64,000 nucleotides of DNA from Rhodococcus sp. Leaf247 (GTDB taxonomy: Bacteria > Actinomycetota > Actinomycetes > Mycobacteriales > Mycobacteriaceae), in NCBI RefSeq assembly GCF_001426185.1, contig NZ_LMRP01000001.1:1280765-1344764 (forward strand). Direction: 5' to 3'. A program made the translations under genes and the position numbers. Numbering within the stretch: the first letter of the stretch is position 1; every line of letters starts with the position of its first letter. This document shows, in pieces, positions 48,826-58,220 of this stretch. The notes under the pieces are model-generated. The model was given only the letters and a program-made list of their open reading frames with translations, made no database searches and had not been told where the DNA came from.

Positions 48826-49713
48826 GTGCCTCATAACGGATACGCTGTATCCATTATGAGCTACGAAACAGGCAGCAGCGTTGACCTGCACCACACCGCC
48901 GATGGAATCCGTTTGCGGTACCGACGATCCGGTACCGGGCCGACGATCGTGCTCCTGCACGGAACCACGTCGTCACTCGAACACTTCGACCGTCTCGCCC
49001 GCATGCTCGCTCGGCGTTACGACGTCGTGCGGGTCGACCTCCCGGGTTTCGGGATGACCGGACCACGCCCGGACCGGGACTACCGCATCACCACCTATGC
49101 GCGCACGATCGCCGCCTTTCTGGACGGCCTGGAGATCAAGCAGGCAGTCGTCCTCGGAAACTCCCTCGGCGGAAACGTTGCGTGGAACCTAGCGCGGGAC
49201 CGACCCGACCTCGTTCGTGCGCTCATTCTGGTCAACGCCACCGGGTACCCCTCCAAGGAGCTCCCCCGAGGCATGCAGCTCGCACGCAAACCCTGGATTC
49301 GTCCACTCCTGCGGCGGTGGCTGCCACGGACCATGGTCGAGAAGAATCTCCGACAAGCAGTGGGCCCACTGTCCACCATCGTCGACGACGCGATGATCGA
49401 CCGGGTGCACCGCTTGTGGTCGCGGCCGGGAAACAAATCCGCATTCGTGGACTTCGTCAACACCGACCAGACCGACCGCACCGACGAACTCGCCACCATC
49501 ACCGCACCCACACTCGTCCTGTCGAGCGCGTCGATGCCACAACGATTCGCGGTCGACATTCCCGGTGCCCGCGAACGGATCAACCCCACGAGCGGGCACC
49601 TCCTGCCGGAAGAGGATCCCGAGTGGGTGCTGCGTGCGGTCACCACGTTCCTCGACCGGTCGGACGAGCAGGGCAACGACACCGACATCGACGTCGAGGA
49701 GTCGATCCGGTGA
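48826..49713 (+). CDS. Alpha/beta hydrolase (meta-cleavage-product hydrolase type)
   Basis: 295-aa hydrolase if GTG 48826 is used (GGAG 12 bp upstream); ATG 48856 would give 285 aa and could be leaderless. Oxyanion LLHGTTSSLEHF, nucleophile serine in VVLGNSLGGNVAW, and C-terminal histidine in NPTSGHLLPEE. Serves C-C or ester bond hydrolysis. Starts the operon 48826-52177 and overlaps the next gene (GTGA). A palindromic operator lies exactly at its start. Confidence 0.88.
   Translation: MPHNGYAVSIMSYETGSSVDLHHTADGIRLRYRRSGTGPTIVLLHGTTSSLEHFDRLARMLARRYDVVRVDLPGFGMTGPRPDRDYRITTYARTIAAFLDGLEIKQAVVLGNSLGGNVAWNLARDRPDLVRALILVNATGYPSKELPRGMQLARKPWIRPLLRRWLPRTMVEKNLRQAVGPLSTIVDDAMIDRVHRLWSRPGNKSAFVDFVNTDQTDRTDELATITAPTLVLSSASMPQRFAVDIPGARERINPTSGHLLPEEDPEWVLRAVTTFLDRSDEQGNDTDIDVEESIR
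48832..48858. promoter_or_regulatory. 27-bp imperfect palindrome at the hydrolase start, candidate TetR operator
   Basis: Left arm CATAACGGATAC and right arm GTATCCATTATG pair at 11 of 12 positions, with centre GCT. It would block a promoter or leaderless start here. The convergent TetR gene at 52213 is the nearest candidate regulator (inference). Confidence 0.55.
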
Positions 49714-50609
49714 AGTTCTTCGTCACGCGCGACGAGCACCTCCGCCTCGACGCCGCCGCACGAGCCACGCTACGAGGAGACTTCGCACGACTGCCGGACG
49801 GACATACCCACTACGAACTGACCGGACCCCCGGCCGGCGATCTCATCGTCTGCGTGCCCGGGCTGACCATCCCCCTCTTCTATTGGGATCACGTGCTACC
49901 GCACCTGCACGCGAGCGGACTGCGCACACTCACCTTCAGCGCCTACGGACGCGGCTACTCCGACCGAGTCGAGGGACGGTACGACGAGGCGATGTTCGTC
50001 CGGCAACTCCGGGATCTGCTCATCCATCTGCAGATCGACGAGCCCGTTCACCTGGTCAGCACCTCGATGGGCGCCCTCATCGCGATGGCATTCTCCCTCC
50101 ACCGTCCGGACGCGGTACGCACCCTCACGCTGCTCGGACCGGCAGGGTTGTCCACCGACACCGCGTTCCAGCAGAAAATACTGCAACTCGACCCGGCCGC
50201 CAGAACCGTGGCCCAGCTGCTCGGACGGTGGCTACTTCTCGGTCACCTCGAACACAATGTCGCCGACAAAATGCTCGTCGAACCCCTGACCCGCATGATC
50301 GCGGACTGCTACCACTATGAAGGATCGATGTACTCGTTCTTCTCCACGCTGCAGAACTATCCACTCTCCGGCAGGCACGACCTCTTCCGACTCACCGGAG
50401 ACCTCGGCATCCCGACACTGCTGGCGTGGGGAACCCTCGACACCGTCACCCCGATCGCCGGGCTCGATACCGCGCGGGATCTGCTGCGCCCCATCGCCGT
50501 CGAGGCTCTCGACATGTGCGGCCACATGGCCCCGTACGAACGCCCGGAGACCACCGCCGACATCATCTCCGCATTCCTCACCATCGACCACGAGAGGACC
50601 ACACGATGA
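49710..50609 (+). CDS. Alpha/beta hydrolase
   Basis: 299-aa hydrolase with VCVPGLTIPLFYWD (oxyanion region), nucleophile serine in HLVSTSMGALIAMAF, aspartate in WGTLDTVTP and histidine in MCGHMAPYERP. Distinct from the preceding hydrolase. GTG start overlapping the previous stop; stop overlapping the hydroxylase ATG. Two hydrolases plus a hydroxylase suggest an aromatic or macrocyclic ester/ring-fission route. Confidence 0.9.
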   Translation: MKFFVTRDEHLRLDAAARATLRGDFARLPDGHTHYELTGPPAGDLIVCVPGLTIPLFYWDHVLPHLHASGLRTLTFSAYGRGYSDRVEGRYDEAMFVRQLRDLLIHLQIDEPVHLVSTSMGALIAMAFSLHRPDAVRTLTLLGPAGLSTDTAFQQKILQLDPAARTVAQLLGRWLLLGHLEHNVADKMLVEPLTRMIADCYHYEGSMYSFFSTLQNYPLSGRHDLFRLTGDLGIPTLLAWGTLDTVTPIAGLDTARDLLRPIAVEALDMCGHMAPYERPETTADIISAFLTIDHERTTR

Positions 50610-52177
50610 ACGACACCACACCGTGCGACACCGAGCACCCCGCCACGACTCTCGATGTCCTGATCGTCGGCGGCGGCCCCGCCGGAACCACCATGGCCAT
50701 CGAGCTCATCCGCCGCGGACTCACCGTCCGAGTCGTCGACAAGGCCCCCGGCGGATTCCCCGGATCGAGGGCCAAGGGTATACAACCCCGAACACAGGAA
50801 ATCTTCGAGGACATGGGCCTGCTCGCCGGGATCCACTCCGGCGGATCGACCTACCCCCGAATGGGCATCCACGCCGGCCCGATCACGGTGCCGTGGGCGT
50901 CGATCAAGACCAACACACCCACCGACGCCGTGCCCTACCCGAGCACCTGGCTGATCCCACAGTTCCGCACCGACCAGGTACTGCACGACCGGCTCGCCGC
51001 CCTAGGCGGGCGCATCGACTACGACCACGACGTGCTCACACTCACCCAGAACGACACGAGGGTGACTGTCTTCCTGGCGACGCCACACGGCGAAGAGACC
51101 GTCTCCGCGCGCTATGTGGTCGGCGCAGACGGCGGATCCAGCATCGTCCGCCGCTCCCTCGGCATCGAGTTCGAGGGCACCACCGACGAGACCGACCGCA
51201 TGCTCATCGTCGACGCCGAAGTCGACGGCGATCTCACCCGTAACCGTTGGCACATCTGGCCTCTCGGCGGCGCATTCGTCGGAGCCTGCCCATTACCCGA
51301 CAGCGATCTCATGCAGTGGATGGTCACACTCGACCCGGACGAGGAAGCCCCTTCCACCGCCGCGGACATCACCGCACGCATTCGAACGCGCACCAAGAAG
51401 AACATCACCCTGACCCGGATCGCGTGGCGCAGCGTCTTCCGACCCAACATCCGCATAGCGCAGTCGTATCGACAGGACCGGGTCTTCCTTGTGGGCGACG
51501 CCGCACACGTGCACCCGCCCGCCGGCGCCCAAGGCCTCAACACCGGAGTCCAGGACAGCTACAACCTCGCGTGGAAGCTCGCACAAGTCCTCGACGGTGC
51601 CGACGACGCGCTTTTGGACACCTATCAGGACGAACGGCAACCCATCGCCGCCACCGTTCTCGGCATCTCGGCGCAGAAGTACGCCGGTATCGCTTCGGCA
51701 AGTCCGGCCAGCCTGAAACGAGGCAAGGACGAGTATCAACTGGCTGTGAGTTACCACGGCGGTCCGCTCGCACCCGCCGACTCCGATCGCACCTCCACAT
51801 TGTCCGTGGGCGACCGAGCACCCGATGCCGTGCTCGACGTCGCCGGCACCCCGGCACGACTCTTCGATTTCTTCCGCGGAACACACTTCACCGCCATCAC
51901 TTACGGACTCGTCGCCACGGGCACGTCCCCGGCTCTCGACTGGCCCGGGCGAGGCGCCGCACTCCACACCGTCGCCATCGACGCGCCAGGGCAGATCGCC
52001 GACCATCAGGCTTCCGACACCCGCGGAAACTTCCGCAGAACCTACGGCCTCGACGGACCCACTACCCTCTTCATCCGGCCCGATGGCTACATCGCCGGCA
52101 TCGTCCGAGTCGATCGACCGACCACGCTGCCTGCCTCGGTGCGTACCGTCACCGGAATGCTCCGCACCACAGCGTGA
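50606..52177 (+). CDS. FAD-dependent aromatic hydroxylase (PheA/TfdB/MhpA-like)
   Basis: 523-aa group A flavoprotein monooxygenase: FAD motif LIVGGGPAGTTMAIEL near residue 18, the DG motif in VVGADGGSSIVRRSL, GDAAHVHPPAGAQGLNTGVQ near 297, and a C-terminal thioredoxin-like extension as in phenol hydroxylase relatives. It uses NAD(P)H and O2 to hydroxylate a ring. It ends the operon; no ring-cleavage dioxygenase is in the window. Confidence 0.93.
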   Translation: MNDTTPCDTEHPATTLDVLIVGGGPAGTTMAIELIRRGLTVRVVDKAPGGFPGSRAKGIQPRTQEIFEDMGLLAGIHSGGSTYPRMGIHAGPITVPWASIKTNTPTDAVPYPSTWLIPQFRTDQVLHDRLAALGGRIDYDHDVLTLTQNDTRVTVFLATPHGEETVSARYVVGADGGSSIVRRSLGIEFEGTTDETDRMLIVDAEVDGDLTRNRWHIWPLGGAFVGACPLPDSDLMQWMVTLDPDEEAPSTAADITARIRTRTKKNITLTRIAWRSVFRPNIRIAQSYRQDRVFLVGDAAHVHPPAGAQGLNTGVQDSYNLAWKLAQVLDGADDALLDTYQDERQPIAATVLGISAQKYAGIASASPASLKRGKDEYQLAVSYHGGPLAPADSDRTSTLSVGDRAPDAVLDVAGTPARLFDFFRGTHFTAITYGLVATGTSPALDWPGRGAALHTVAIDAPGQIADHQASDTRGNFRRTYGLDGPTTLFIRPDGYIAGIVRVDRPTTLPASVRTVTGMLRTTA

Positions 52178-52212
52178 TCGATGACTGTCTCGCGCAGCAG
52201 TCTCTTGGGACG

Positions 52213-52872
52213 CTAGTTCCCGATGCCCCAGGTTCGCGCGTGCGTGTCGAGCCCACTGACGAACAATTGGAGACCGAAGGCGAACTCGTCGTCCAAGCTC
52301 ACCGTTTCCTCGGCGTCGACGGCCGACGATGCCGGAAAGTCCTCGGGATCGAGTGTCGACCACACATCGGGACGCTGATCCACACCCCCGGGACGCGACG
52401 ACTGCACACCGAAGCCCAACACGAATCGAGCCAGACTCGACCATGCCCGCACAGCCTGCGGCGGTTCGAAACCTGCATGCAGCAACCGGGCGAGACAGCG
52501 TTCACGCAGGCGTACGGCGTTCCGCCCTGCCGGTATGCGTTCGAGCATCAGCGGCGCGATGTTCGGATGACGACGCAACACCGCGAACATCTCCCGCGCG
52601 CTCACCGACAGCGCCACTTGCCAGCTGTCACCCTCGGCCGACTCGCTCAACGTGACGGCCTCACCCATCACAGAGTCGACCACCTGCGCCACCAGATCGT
52701 CGCGACTGTCGAAATGCCGGTACAACGTCGCCGTTCCGGACCCCAACCGCTTCGCAAGACCCCTCATGGTCAACGCGTCGACCCCGTCATCGTCGACAAG
52801 TGCGACCGCGGCCGACAGGATTCGGTCCAGCTCGACGGGTGGCCGACCTGGAGACCGACCTGAAAGGGACAT
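52213..52872 (-). CDS. TetR-family transcriptional regulator
   Basis: 219-aa regulator: HTH ALTMRGLAKRLGSGTATLYR at residues 33-52, C-terminal helical domain of the tetracycline-repressor type. Convergent with the hydroxylase operon. Likely controls it, perhaps through the palindrome at 48832. Confidence 0.9.
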   Translation of the reverse strand: MSLSGRSPGRPPVELDRILSAAVALVDDDGVDALTMRGLAKRLGSGTATLYRHFDSRDDLVAQVVDSVMGEAVTLSESAEGDSWQVALSVSAREMFAVLRRHPNIAPLMLERIPAGRNAVRLRERCLARLLHAGFEPPQAVRAWSSLARFVLGFGVQSSRPGGVDQRPDVWSTLDPEDFPASSAVDAEETVSLDDEFAFGLQLFVSGLDTHARTWGIGN

Positions 52873-53021
52873 GACCCCATTATCGCCGAGCCGCAGAGCG
52901 TGTCCGACGTTGCACCTCGTTCACCGTCCTGGTCTCGACATCCGCCGCGGCTGTGGCGGAGAAGCGCGATGACATCGACTCGAACACCGCCCGAAGGTAG
53001 GTGCCGGTCCTTCTCACGATG

Positions 53022-53440
53022 TCAGCACACGTGCGGAGTCACCGATGATCGCAGAATGCCGGGGCGCGTCGGCACCAGCACCCGTGCGAGATCTGCCAGC
53101 GGCACAGGAGTGTCGATCACCTCGGCCCACGGGTACCTTCCCTGCGTCGCGTCGAGGAACACCACAGCCTGCGAGAGGTGACGGGGCTCGTAGTTGTGCA
53201 CTCCGGTGATGGCCCACCAGTTCCGGACGACAGCCTCGGGGTCGACGGAGATCGGCGGGCCAGGGGTCACCGATCCGGCCAGGACGAACCGGCCGCCGAT
53301 GTCGAGCCGGTGGAGTGCGGATTGCAGGGCCGCCGATGCCCCGTGAAGTCGATGATCACGTCCGCGTCGCCGCCGTCGTCGTCGATCCCTCCGAAGCGTC
53401 GAGAGATGTTCTGTCGGCGCATCTCACCCAACGCCGGTGA
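53022..53440 (-). pseudogene. Relic of a zinc-type (MDR) alcohol dehydrogenase, C-terminal part
   Basis: 82 codons keep MDR-like sequence (DPEAVVRNWWAITGVHNYEP, then WAEVIDTPVPLADLARVLVP). Upstream, in a different frame, GDADVIIDFTG is the nucleotide-fold strand of the same protein. Frameshifts lie between them and the catalytic N-terminal domain is gone. Confidence 0.65.
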
Positions 53441-53454
53441 CTCTCCGCACCCTG

Positions 53455-53944
53455 GAACCATCCACGTCAACGCTCTCCCTGTCGAACTCGACACTGCGCA
53501 CCTCGAAGCGCGCTGAGCTCCGTGTTCGACACCGGCCTGCTCCGACCCCACCAACTGGACCTCGAAATCGCCGAGAACGCCATCGCACCGCATCACGACG
53601 ACGCCCGCCGCGGTATCGCGAGGATGCAAGCCCTCGGCGTGCGGATCACCCTCGACGACTTCGGCAGCACCGACACCAGCCTGTCGATGCTCGCGGCGCT
53701 CGACGTCGACATTGTCAAACTCGGACCGGTACTCGTCGACGCACTCGATCGACTCCCCAGGATGGCCACCATCGTCCGCTCCCTGGTGCAGATGGCCGAA
53801 AGCCTGGACGCCGTGGTCATCGCAGAAGGTGTCGAACGGCCGGAGCAGCTCGACATGCTGCGCCACCTCGAAGTGCCCCTCGCCCAGTGGTACCTGCTCG
53901 GGATTCGCCACCTCGACACCGCGCAATCCGCCACCACGATCTGA
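53455..53944 (+). pseudogene. Relic of an EAL-domain (c-di-GMP phosphodiesterase) protein
   Basis: 140 codons from 53522 encode the C-terminal EAL half: LDLEIAENA, RITLDDFGSTDTSLSML, VDIVKLGP, AVVIAEGVERPEQLDML. The piece just before (IHVNALPVELDTAHLEA) is in another frame. The EAL motif itself and the N-terminus are absent. Confidence 0.65.
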
Positions 53945-54029
53945 CGCCGCGAATCTCCGGCGACCGACGTGAAGCGAGTGGTTTCCATCCACAGAAGTCC
54001 TTGGAAGTCCACCTCCGGTAGTGGACATT

Positions 54030-54430
54030 CCTGCGCTGAAATCCATCCACGTCCACCCGAGTCCACCCGAGTCCACCGAAGGAGTTACGGATGAGTTGTG
54101 ACAACTCGTGACAGCGAGCCCTTTTTCGGAGCATTTCGCAGGTGACCGAACGGCCCTGGACCGTGGCGGACCTGCATGGACGTACCGGGAGAAGTCGTGA
54201 AACGAGAGGTCAGATCAGGCCATATCAGAGCATTTATGCTGGTCAGAGGCATATCAAGAGCCTCCTTTCGGGATTGAACCGAAGACCGCTCGCTTACAAG
54301 GCTTCGACGGCACGATCAGGTGGATACACCTGGACTCACGAAGACCGTCCTGATCTGCGTATTCGTCCATCACCGTCCGCCGCGGTCCACCTCCGTCCGT
54401 CCCGACTTGTGACACTCTCGTGACACCGAG
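54030..54430. repeat. att-like module B with tRNA-Thr(UGU) 3' half
   Basis: Second copy of the module at 44100-44445: tandem GTCCACCCGA motifs (from 54050), left arm TTGTGACAACTCGTGACA at 54097, the identical 46-bp core 54257-54302, and right arm TTGTGACACTCTCGTGACAC at 54408. Core-to-right-arm spacing is nearly the same (about 105 bp) in both. Sequence between the elements has drifted, so this is not a recent duplication. The two modules bracket about 10 kb. Confidence 0.65.
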
Positions 54431-54976
54431 ACTGAGCCGCCCGGCCCAAATATCGGCGTGTAACTAGCTGTGCCACAGGGTGTCACACAGCCATCGGTCA
54501 GTTCGGTCGACGCCAGGTTTCTGTCGGTGCGTGCACCGGCCCGTCCCTTTACCATTGTCGAGCATTCGGCGGAGCCACAAAAGCTCGTTCCTGTCTTCGA
54601 CGACAGGCGTATCTTGCGCCAACGCTCGGTCGACGCAGGTGTAACGCTGACCAAAAATCCGCGCAGACTGCATGCGGCCGAATCGCATCCGCGCGGTTCG
54701 GAACGCCTCACTTGAGCAGCTTGGTCAGCGGTCTTGATCGGGGCAGACACCGTTGAGCCGAGAAGCCCTTACCCCTTGGACCTTCCGCACTTCACACTTT
54801 CGACGTCTGCACAAGCGGACGAAGGCGGGGCTCAATCCGACTAGGCGGGCTGCGAACTGGTTACCAGCTTAGGGTTGGCGATCGAAGACCTCAAAACCGC
54901 TCTGAATACCCAACCTCACGGCGGCAACGACCATGCCTACAGGTTCCAAGTCGTTCTCTGGCACAGCTGACGCTAG
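54431..54976. other. Non-coding region right of att-like module B
   Basis: About 545 bp without a supported gene; short open frames have no family similarity. Confidence 0.45.
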
Positions 54977-55696
54977 TTACATCTGCCACCGAACGGGCCC
55001 GGATATGATCTCGGACAGCCGGCGACGGTAGTACTTGGCCGTCTCCTCGACGAATGCGCTCATGGTGGCCGCCGCGGCGTCCTCGTCGCGCGCCCGCATC
55101 GCGTCGAGTACGTCCTGCTGCATCTCGATCGCCGCCAGCCGCGTCGCGATGGGGTGCTCGTTCGGCTCGGCGTCCCGCACGAGCAGCCACAGGGTTTCCA
55201 TGACGATGTTGAGCACCGGGTTGCCGGCGGCGTCGTAGACGCTGCGCTGGAAAGCCGCGTTGTTCTCCTGGAAGTTGGCGTAGTCACCGGGGTCTTCGCG
55301 CATCCGGTCCAGCGCGGTCTGCATGACGTCGACCTGCTCGTCGCTGATGTTCGCGGCCGCTTCACGCGCCACGATCGGTTCCAGCATGAGCCGGACGTCG
55401 ATGACGTCGCTGATGTTGGCCCCGTCGATCTGCAGGAAGAGTTTCATCGTGTTGCCGAGCGACTCGAGTTGAGGGCGCTTCGCTACCGGACCGCCGCCGA
55501 TGCCCGACTTGATCGTGACCAGGTCACGGCTCTCGAGCAGCCGAAGCGCTTCACGAACGGTGGTCCGTGCGACGCCGTGCTCGGCCACCATGTCCTTCTC
55601 GGTGGGCAGTCGCTGCCCTTCGACGATGCCACCGGCCAGGATCTCGTCGGCGATGAGGTTGGCGATCTTCGCTGACATCTTCGGGGCCCGGACCAT
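54977..55696 (-). CDS. GntR-family (FadR/FCD subfamily) regulator
   Basis: 239-aa protein: winged HTH (GQRLPTEKDMVAEHGVARTT, VREALRLLESRDLV) at residues 27-62 and an FCD domain to the C-terminus. Divergent from the acyl-CoA synthetase operon at 55810, its likely target. Differs from the GntR at 4379, and TGGATCCA is absent here. Confidence 0.92.
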   Translation of the reverse strand: MVRAPKMSAKIANLIADEILAGGIVEGQRLPTEKDMVAEHGVARTTVREALRLLESRDLVTIKSGIGGGPVAKRPQLESLGNTMKLFLQIDGANISDVIDVRLMLEPIVAREAAANISDEQVDVMQTALDRMREDPGDYANFQENNAAFQRSVYDAAGNPVLNIVMETLWLLVRDAEPNEHPIATRLAAIEMQQDVLDAMRARDEDAAAATMSAFVEETAKYYRRRLSEIISGPVRWQM

Positions 55697-55809
55697 CGAA
55701 CAACCATAGCCGTCGGCAGGTGTGCTCTACGTTAACTCTATACATAGTTTGCGCGGTTAGTTACTGTAGTTGTTGTCAGAAAAGTAACGACTCACGGCAG
55801 GGAGTAGCC
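55697..55809. promoter_or_regulatory. Divergent promoter/operator region, gntR2 and acyl-CoA synthetase operon
   Basis: 113 bp, locally A/T-rich, with CTATACATAG (CTAT / ATAG arms) near 55738 and TTAGTTACTGTAG near 55757, both plausible FadR-type half-sites. Confidence 0.4.
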
Positions 55810-57441
55810 ATGTTGCCGACAAGGCCGCCGACCGCCGCTCTCGCGCACTCGTATCGAGCCGGCGGGCATTGGCAGGACCGGCCGATCGGGCACTACCTGA
55901 CCCGCGCGGCACGCGAGTACCCGGACGCGGTCGCCGTGGTGCAGGGTGATCGACGCGCCACGTTCGCCGACATCGACCGGGACGCGACGCGACTCGCGGC
56001 GGCCCTGCACGCCCGAGGCGTCACGTCCGCCGACGTCGTCTCGTTCCAGCTCCCGAATTGCGTCGAGGCGGTCGTCGTCTTCCAGGCCGTGATGAAACTG
56101 GGCGCTGTGGCCAACCCCATCGTGCCCATCTACCGATCACGCGAGCTCCGCTTCATCCTCGGACAGTCACAGGCGAAGGTCGTCTTCGTTCCCGACGAGT
56201 TGCGTGGAGTCGACGTCGACGCGATGTACCGCGATCTGGCAGCCGACCTACCGAACCTCGAACTCGTCGTCTCCGTCGGAGAGTTGGACGATCTGCTGAG
56301 CCAGGTCACGGACGAGATGGTCACCGAATTACGTTCGCTTACATCACCTTCCGCCGACGACGTCTGTCTACTGCTCTACACGTCGGGCACCACCGCCGAC
56401 CCCAAGGGCGCGCTCCACAGTCACAACACCCTGGTCTTCGAGAACATGTCGATGATCGACTGGTTCGGGCTGAACGAGACCGACGTGATCTTCAACCCCT
56501 CACCGGTCACCCACGTCACCGGTGTCAACTGCGCGCTCGTTCTTCCGTTCCTTCTCGGCACGACCGTTGTCCTCCAACAGACTTGGGACCCGGCGACGGC
56601 CTTGCGTCACATCGTCGACGAGCGCTGCAGTTTCATGATCTTCTCGACGCCGTTTCTCCGCGGGCTGCTCGACGCAGCCGAATCGGCGCAGGAGCAAACA
56701 CCGTCGATCAGGTACATCGTCTGCGGCGGAGCCGACGTACCCGACACTCTCACCGCGGCGGCCACGATTCGCCTCGGCACCGTGGTCCGCATGTACGGCG
56801 CCACCGAGGGGCCGTCCGTCACCACGGCCGATCGGTGGGATTCCCCGGCTGTGCGCCAGAACTCCGACGGGCGCCCCATCGCACCCACCGAGGTGATCGT
56901 GTCGGACGCAGCCGGCGGAGTCGGCGAAATTCTGTGGCGCGGACCGGACACGTTCCTCGGCTACCTGGACCCCGCCCTGAACGCCGACGCCTTCACGCCC
57001 GACGGATTCTTTCGTACCGGCGATCTCGGCAGCTTCGACGCCGATGGCGCCATTCACGTGGTGGGCAGGATCAAGGACATCATCAACCGCTCCGGGGAGA
57101 AGATCAGCGCCCACGACGTCGAGAATCACCTCGGTGCCCATCCCGCCGTGATCGAGGTCGCCGTCGTCGCGGGACCCGATTCCGTTACGGGAGAACGGGG
57201 ATGCGCGTTCGTCGTCACCCGCGATCATCAGGACATCACCCTCGACGAGGTCCACCGCTTCCTCCTCGACCGCGACATAGCCGTGCAGAAGATTCCCGAA
57301 AGCATCTTCGTGGTGGACTCGCTCCCCAAGACCGCCAGCGGCAAGGTGCAGAAATTCGCCCTGCGCAACTGGACACGCGATCGCGCTGCCGTGCCGGCGC
57401 AGATGGCGGCGATGACCTTCGCCGCGTCACACGAGAAATAG
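55810..57441 (+). CDS. Acyl-CoA synthetase (AMP-forming)
   Basis: 543-aa adenylate-forming ligase: LLYTSGTTADPKGALHSHN near residue 203, MYGATEGPSVTT, FFRTGDLGSFDADGAIHVVG, and PKTASGKVQKFALR with the catalytic lysine. Activates a carboxylic acid for the beta-oxidation-like genes that follow. ATG 55810 follows GGGAG. Confidence 0.93.
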   Translation: MLPTRPPTAALAHSYRAGGHWQDRPIGHYLTRAAREYPDAVAVVQGDRRATFADIDRDATRLAAALHARGVTSADVVSFQLPNCVEAVVVFQAVMKLGAVANPIVPIYRSRELRFILGQSQAKVVFVPDELRGVDVDAMYRDLAADLPNLELVVSVGELDDLLSQVTDEMVTELRSLTSPSADDVCLLLYTSGTTADPKGALHSHNTLVFENMSMIDWFGLNETDVIFNPSPVTHVTGVNCALVLPFLLGTTVVLQQTWDPATALRHIVDERCSFMIFSTPFLRGLLDAAESAQEQTPSIRYIVCGGADVPDTLTAAATIRLGTVVRMYGATEGPSVTTADRWDSPAVRQNSDGRPIAPTEVIVSDAAGGVGEILWRGPDTFLGYLDPALNADAFTPDGFFRTGDLGSFDADGAIHVVGRIKDIINRSGEKISAHDVENHLGAHPAVIEVAVVAGPDSVTGERGCAFVVTRDHQDITLDEVHRFLLDRDIAVQKIPESIFVVDSLPKTASGKVQKFALRNWTRDRAAVPAQMAAMTFAASHEK

Positions 57442-57449
57442 AGGCTCCC

Positions 57450-58220
57450 TTGTCTTCAAAGCCCGAACACGTCGTGGTCACCGAGCCCGAACCCGGTATC
57501 GCGCTGGTCGAGTTGGCCCGCGGCAAGGTGAACGCGATAGACACGCAGATGTACCGGGAGATCGCCAGCGTCTTCGAGGCACTGTCCGACAACCAGGACG
57601 TAAGGGTCGTGGTGCTGACCGGACGCGGCCGCATCTTCTGCGCCGGCAACGATCTCGGCAACTTCCGGGTGATGGACGCAACCAGCGGCGTGGTCGACAT
57701 GCGCGAGGCCAAGCGTGCGATCTTCGGAGTGCTGGACTGCGCCCTGCCCGTGATCGGCGCGATCAACGGACCCTGCCTCGGCAGCGGATTCGGTCTCACG
57801 TCGATGTGCGATCTGGTGGTCGCCTCCAACCGGGCGACGTTCGGCCTTCCCGAGATGGGGGTCGGCGTGCTCGGCGGTGGACGCTTCACCGCGCGGATGC
57901 TGCCCCAGCAAGCCATGCGCCGGATGTTCTTCACCGCCGAGTCCGTCGATGCGGAGACGCTGAAGAACTGGGGTGCTCCGATCGAAGTCGTTGCGCACGA
58001 GGAGTTCATGGCAACCGCGATGTCTCGTGCTCGTTCGATAGCAACCAAGAGTCGGTACGCGCTGACCCTCGCCAAACAGTCGCTCAACGGCTGCGAAGAC
58101 GTAGACATCAAGCGCGGTTACGAACTCGAGCAGTCGTACACCCTCCGCTTGTCCGAACACCCCGATTCCAAGATCGCCGTCGAGGCGCGCATCGCCGAGA
58201 TGGCAGGAAGGAAGTCATGA
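57450..58220 (+). CDS. Enoyl-CoA hydratase/isomerase family protein
   Basis: 256-aa crotonase: GRIFCAGNDLGNF and CALPVIGAINGPCLGSGFGL form the oxyanion hole; FGLPEMGVGVLGGG follows. TTG 57450 with GAGG upstream is the probable start (GTG 57471 alternative). Stop overlaps the first acyl-CoA dehydrogenase ATG. Confidence 0.9.
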   Translation: MSSKPEHVVVTEPEPGIALVELARGKVNAIDTQMYREIASVFEALSDNQDVRVVVLTGRGRIFCAGNDLGNFRVMDATSGVVDMREAKRAIFGVLDCALPVIGAINGPCLGSGFGLTSMCDLVVASNRATFGLPEMGVGVLGGGRFTARMLPQQAMRRMFFTAESVDAETLKNWGAPIEVVAHEEFMATAMSRARSIATKSRYALTLAKQSLNGCEDVDIKRGYELEQSYTLRLSEHPDSKIAVEARIAEMAGRKS

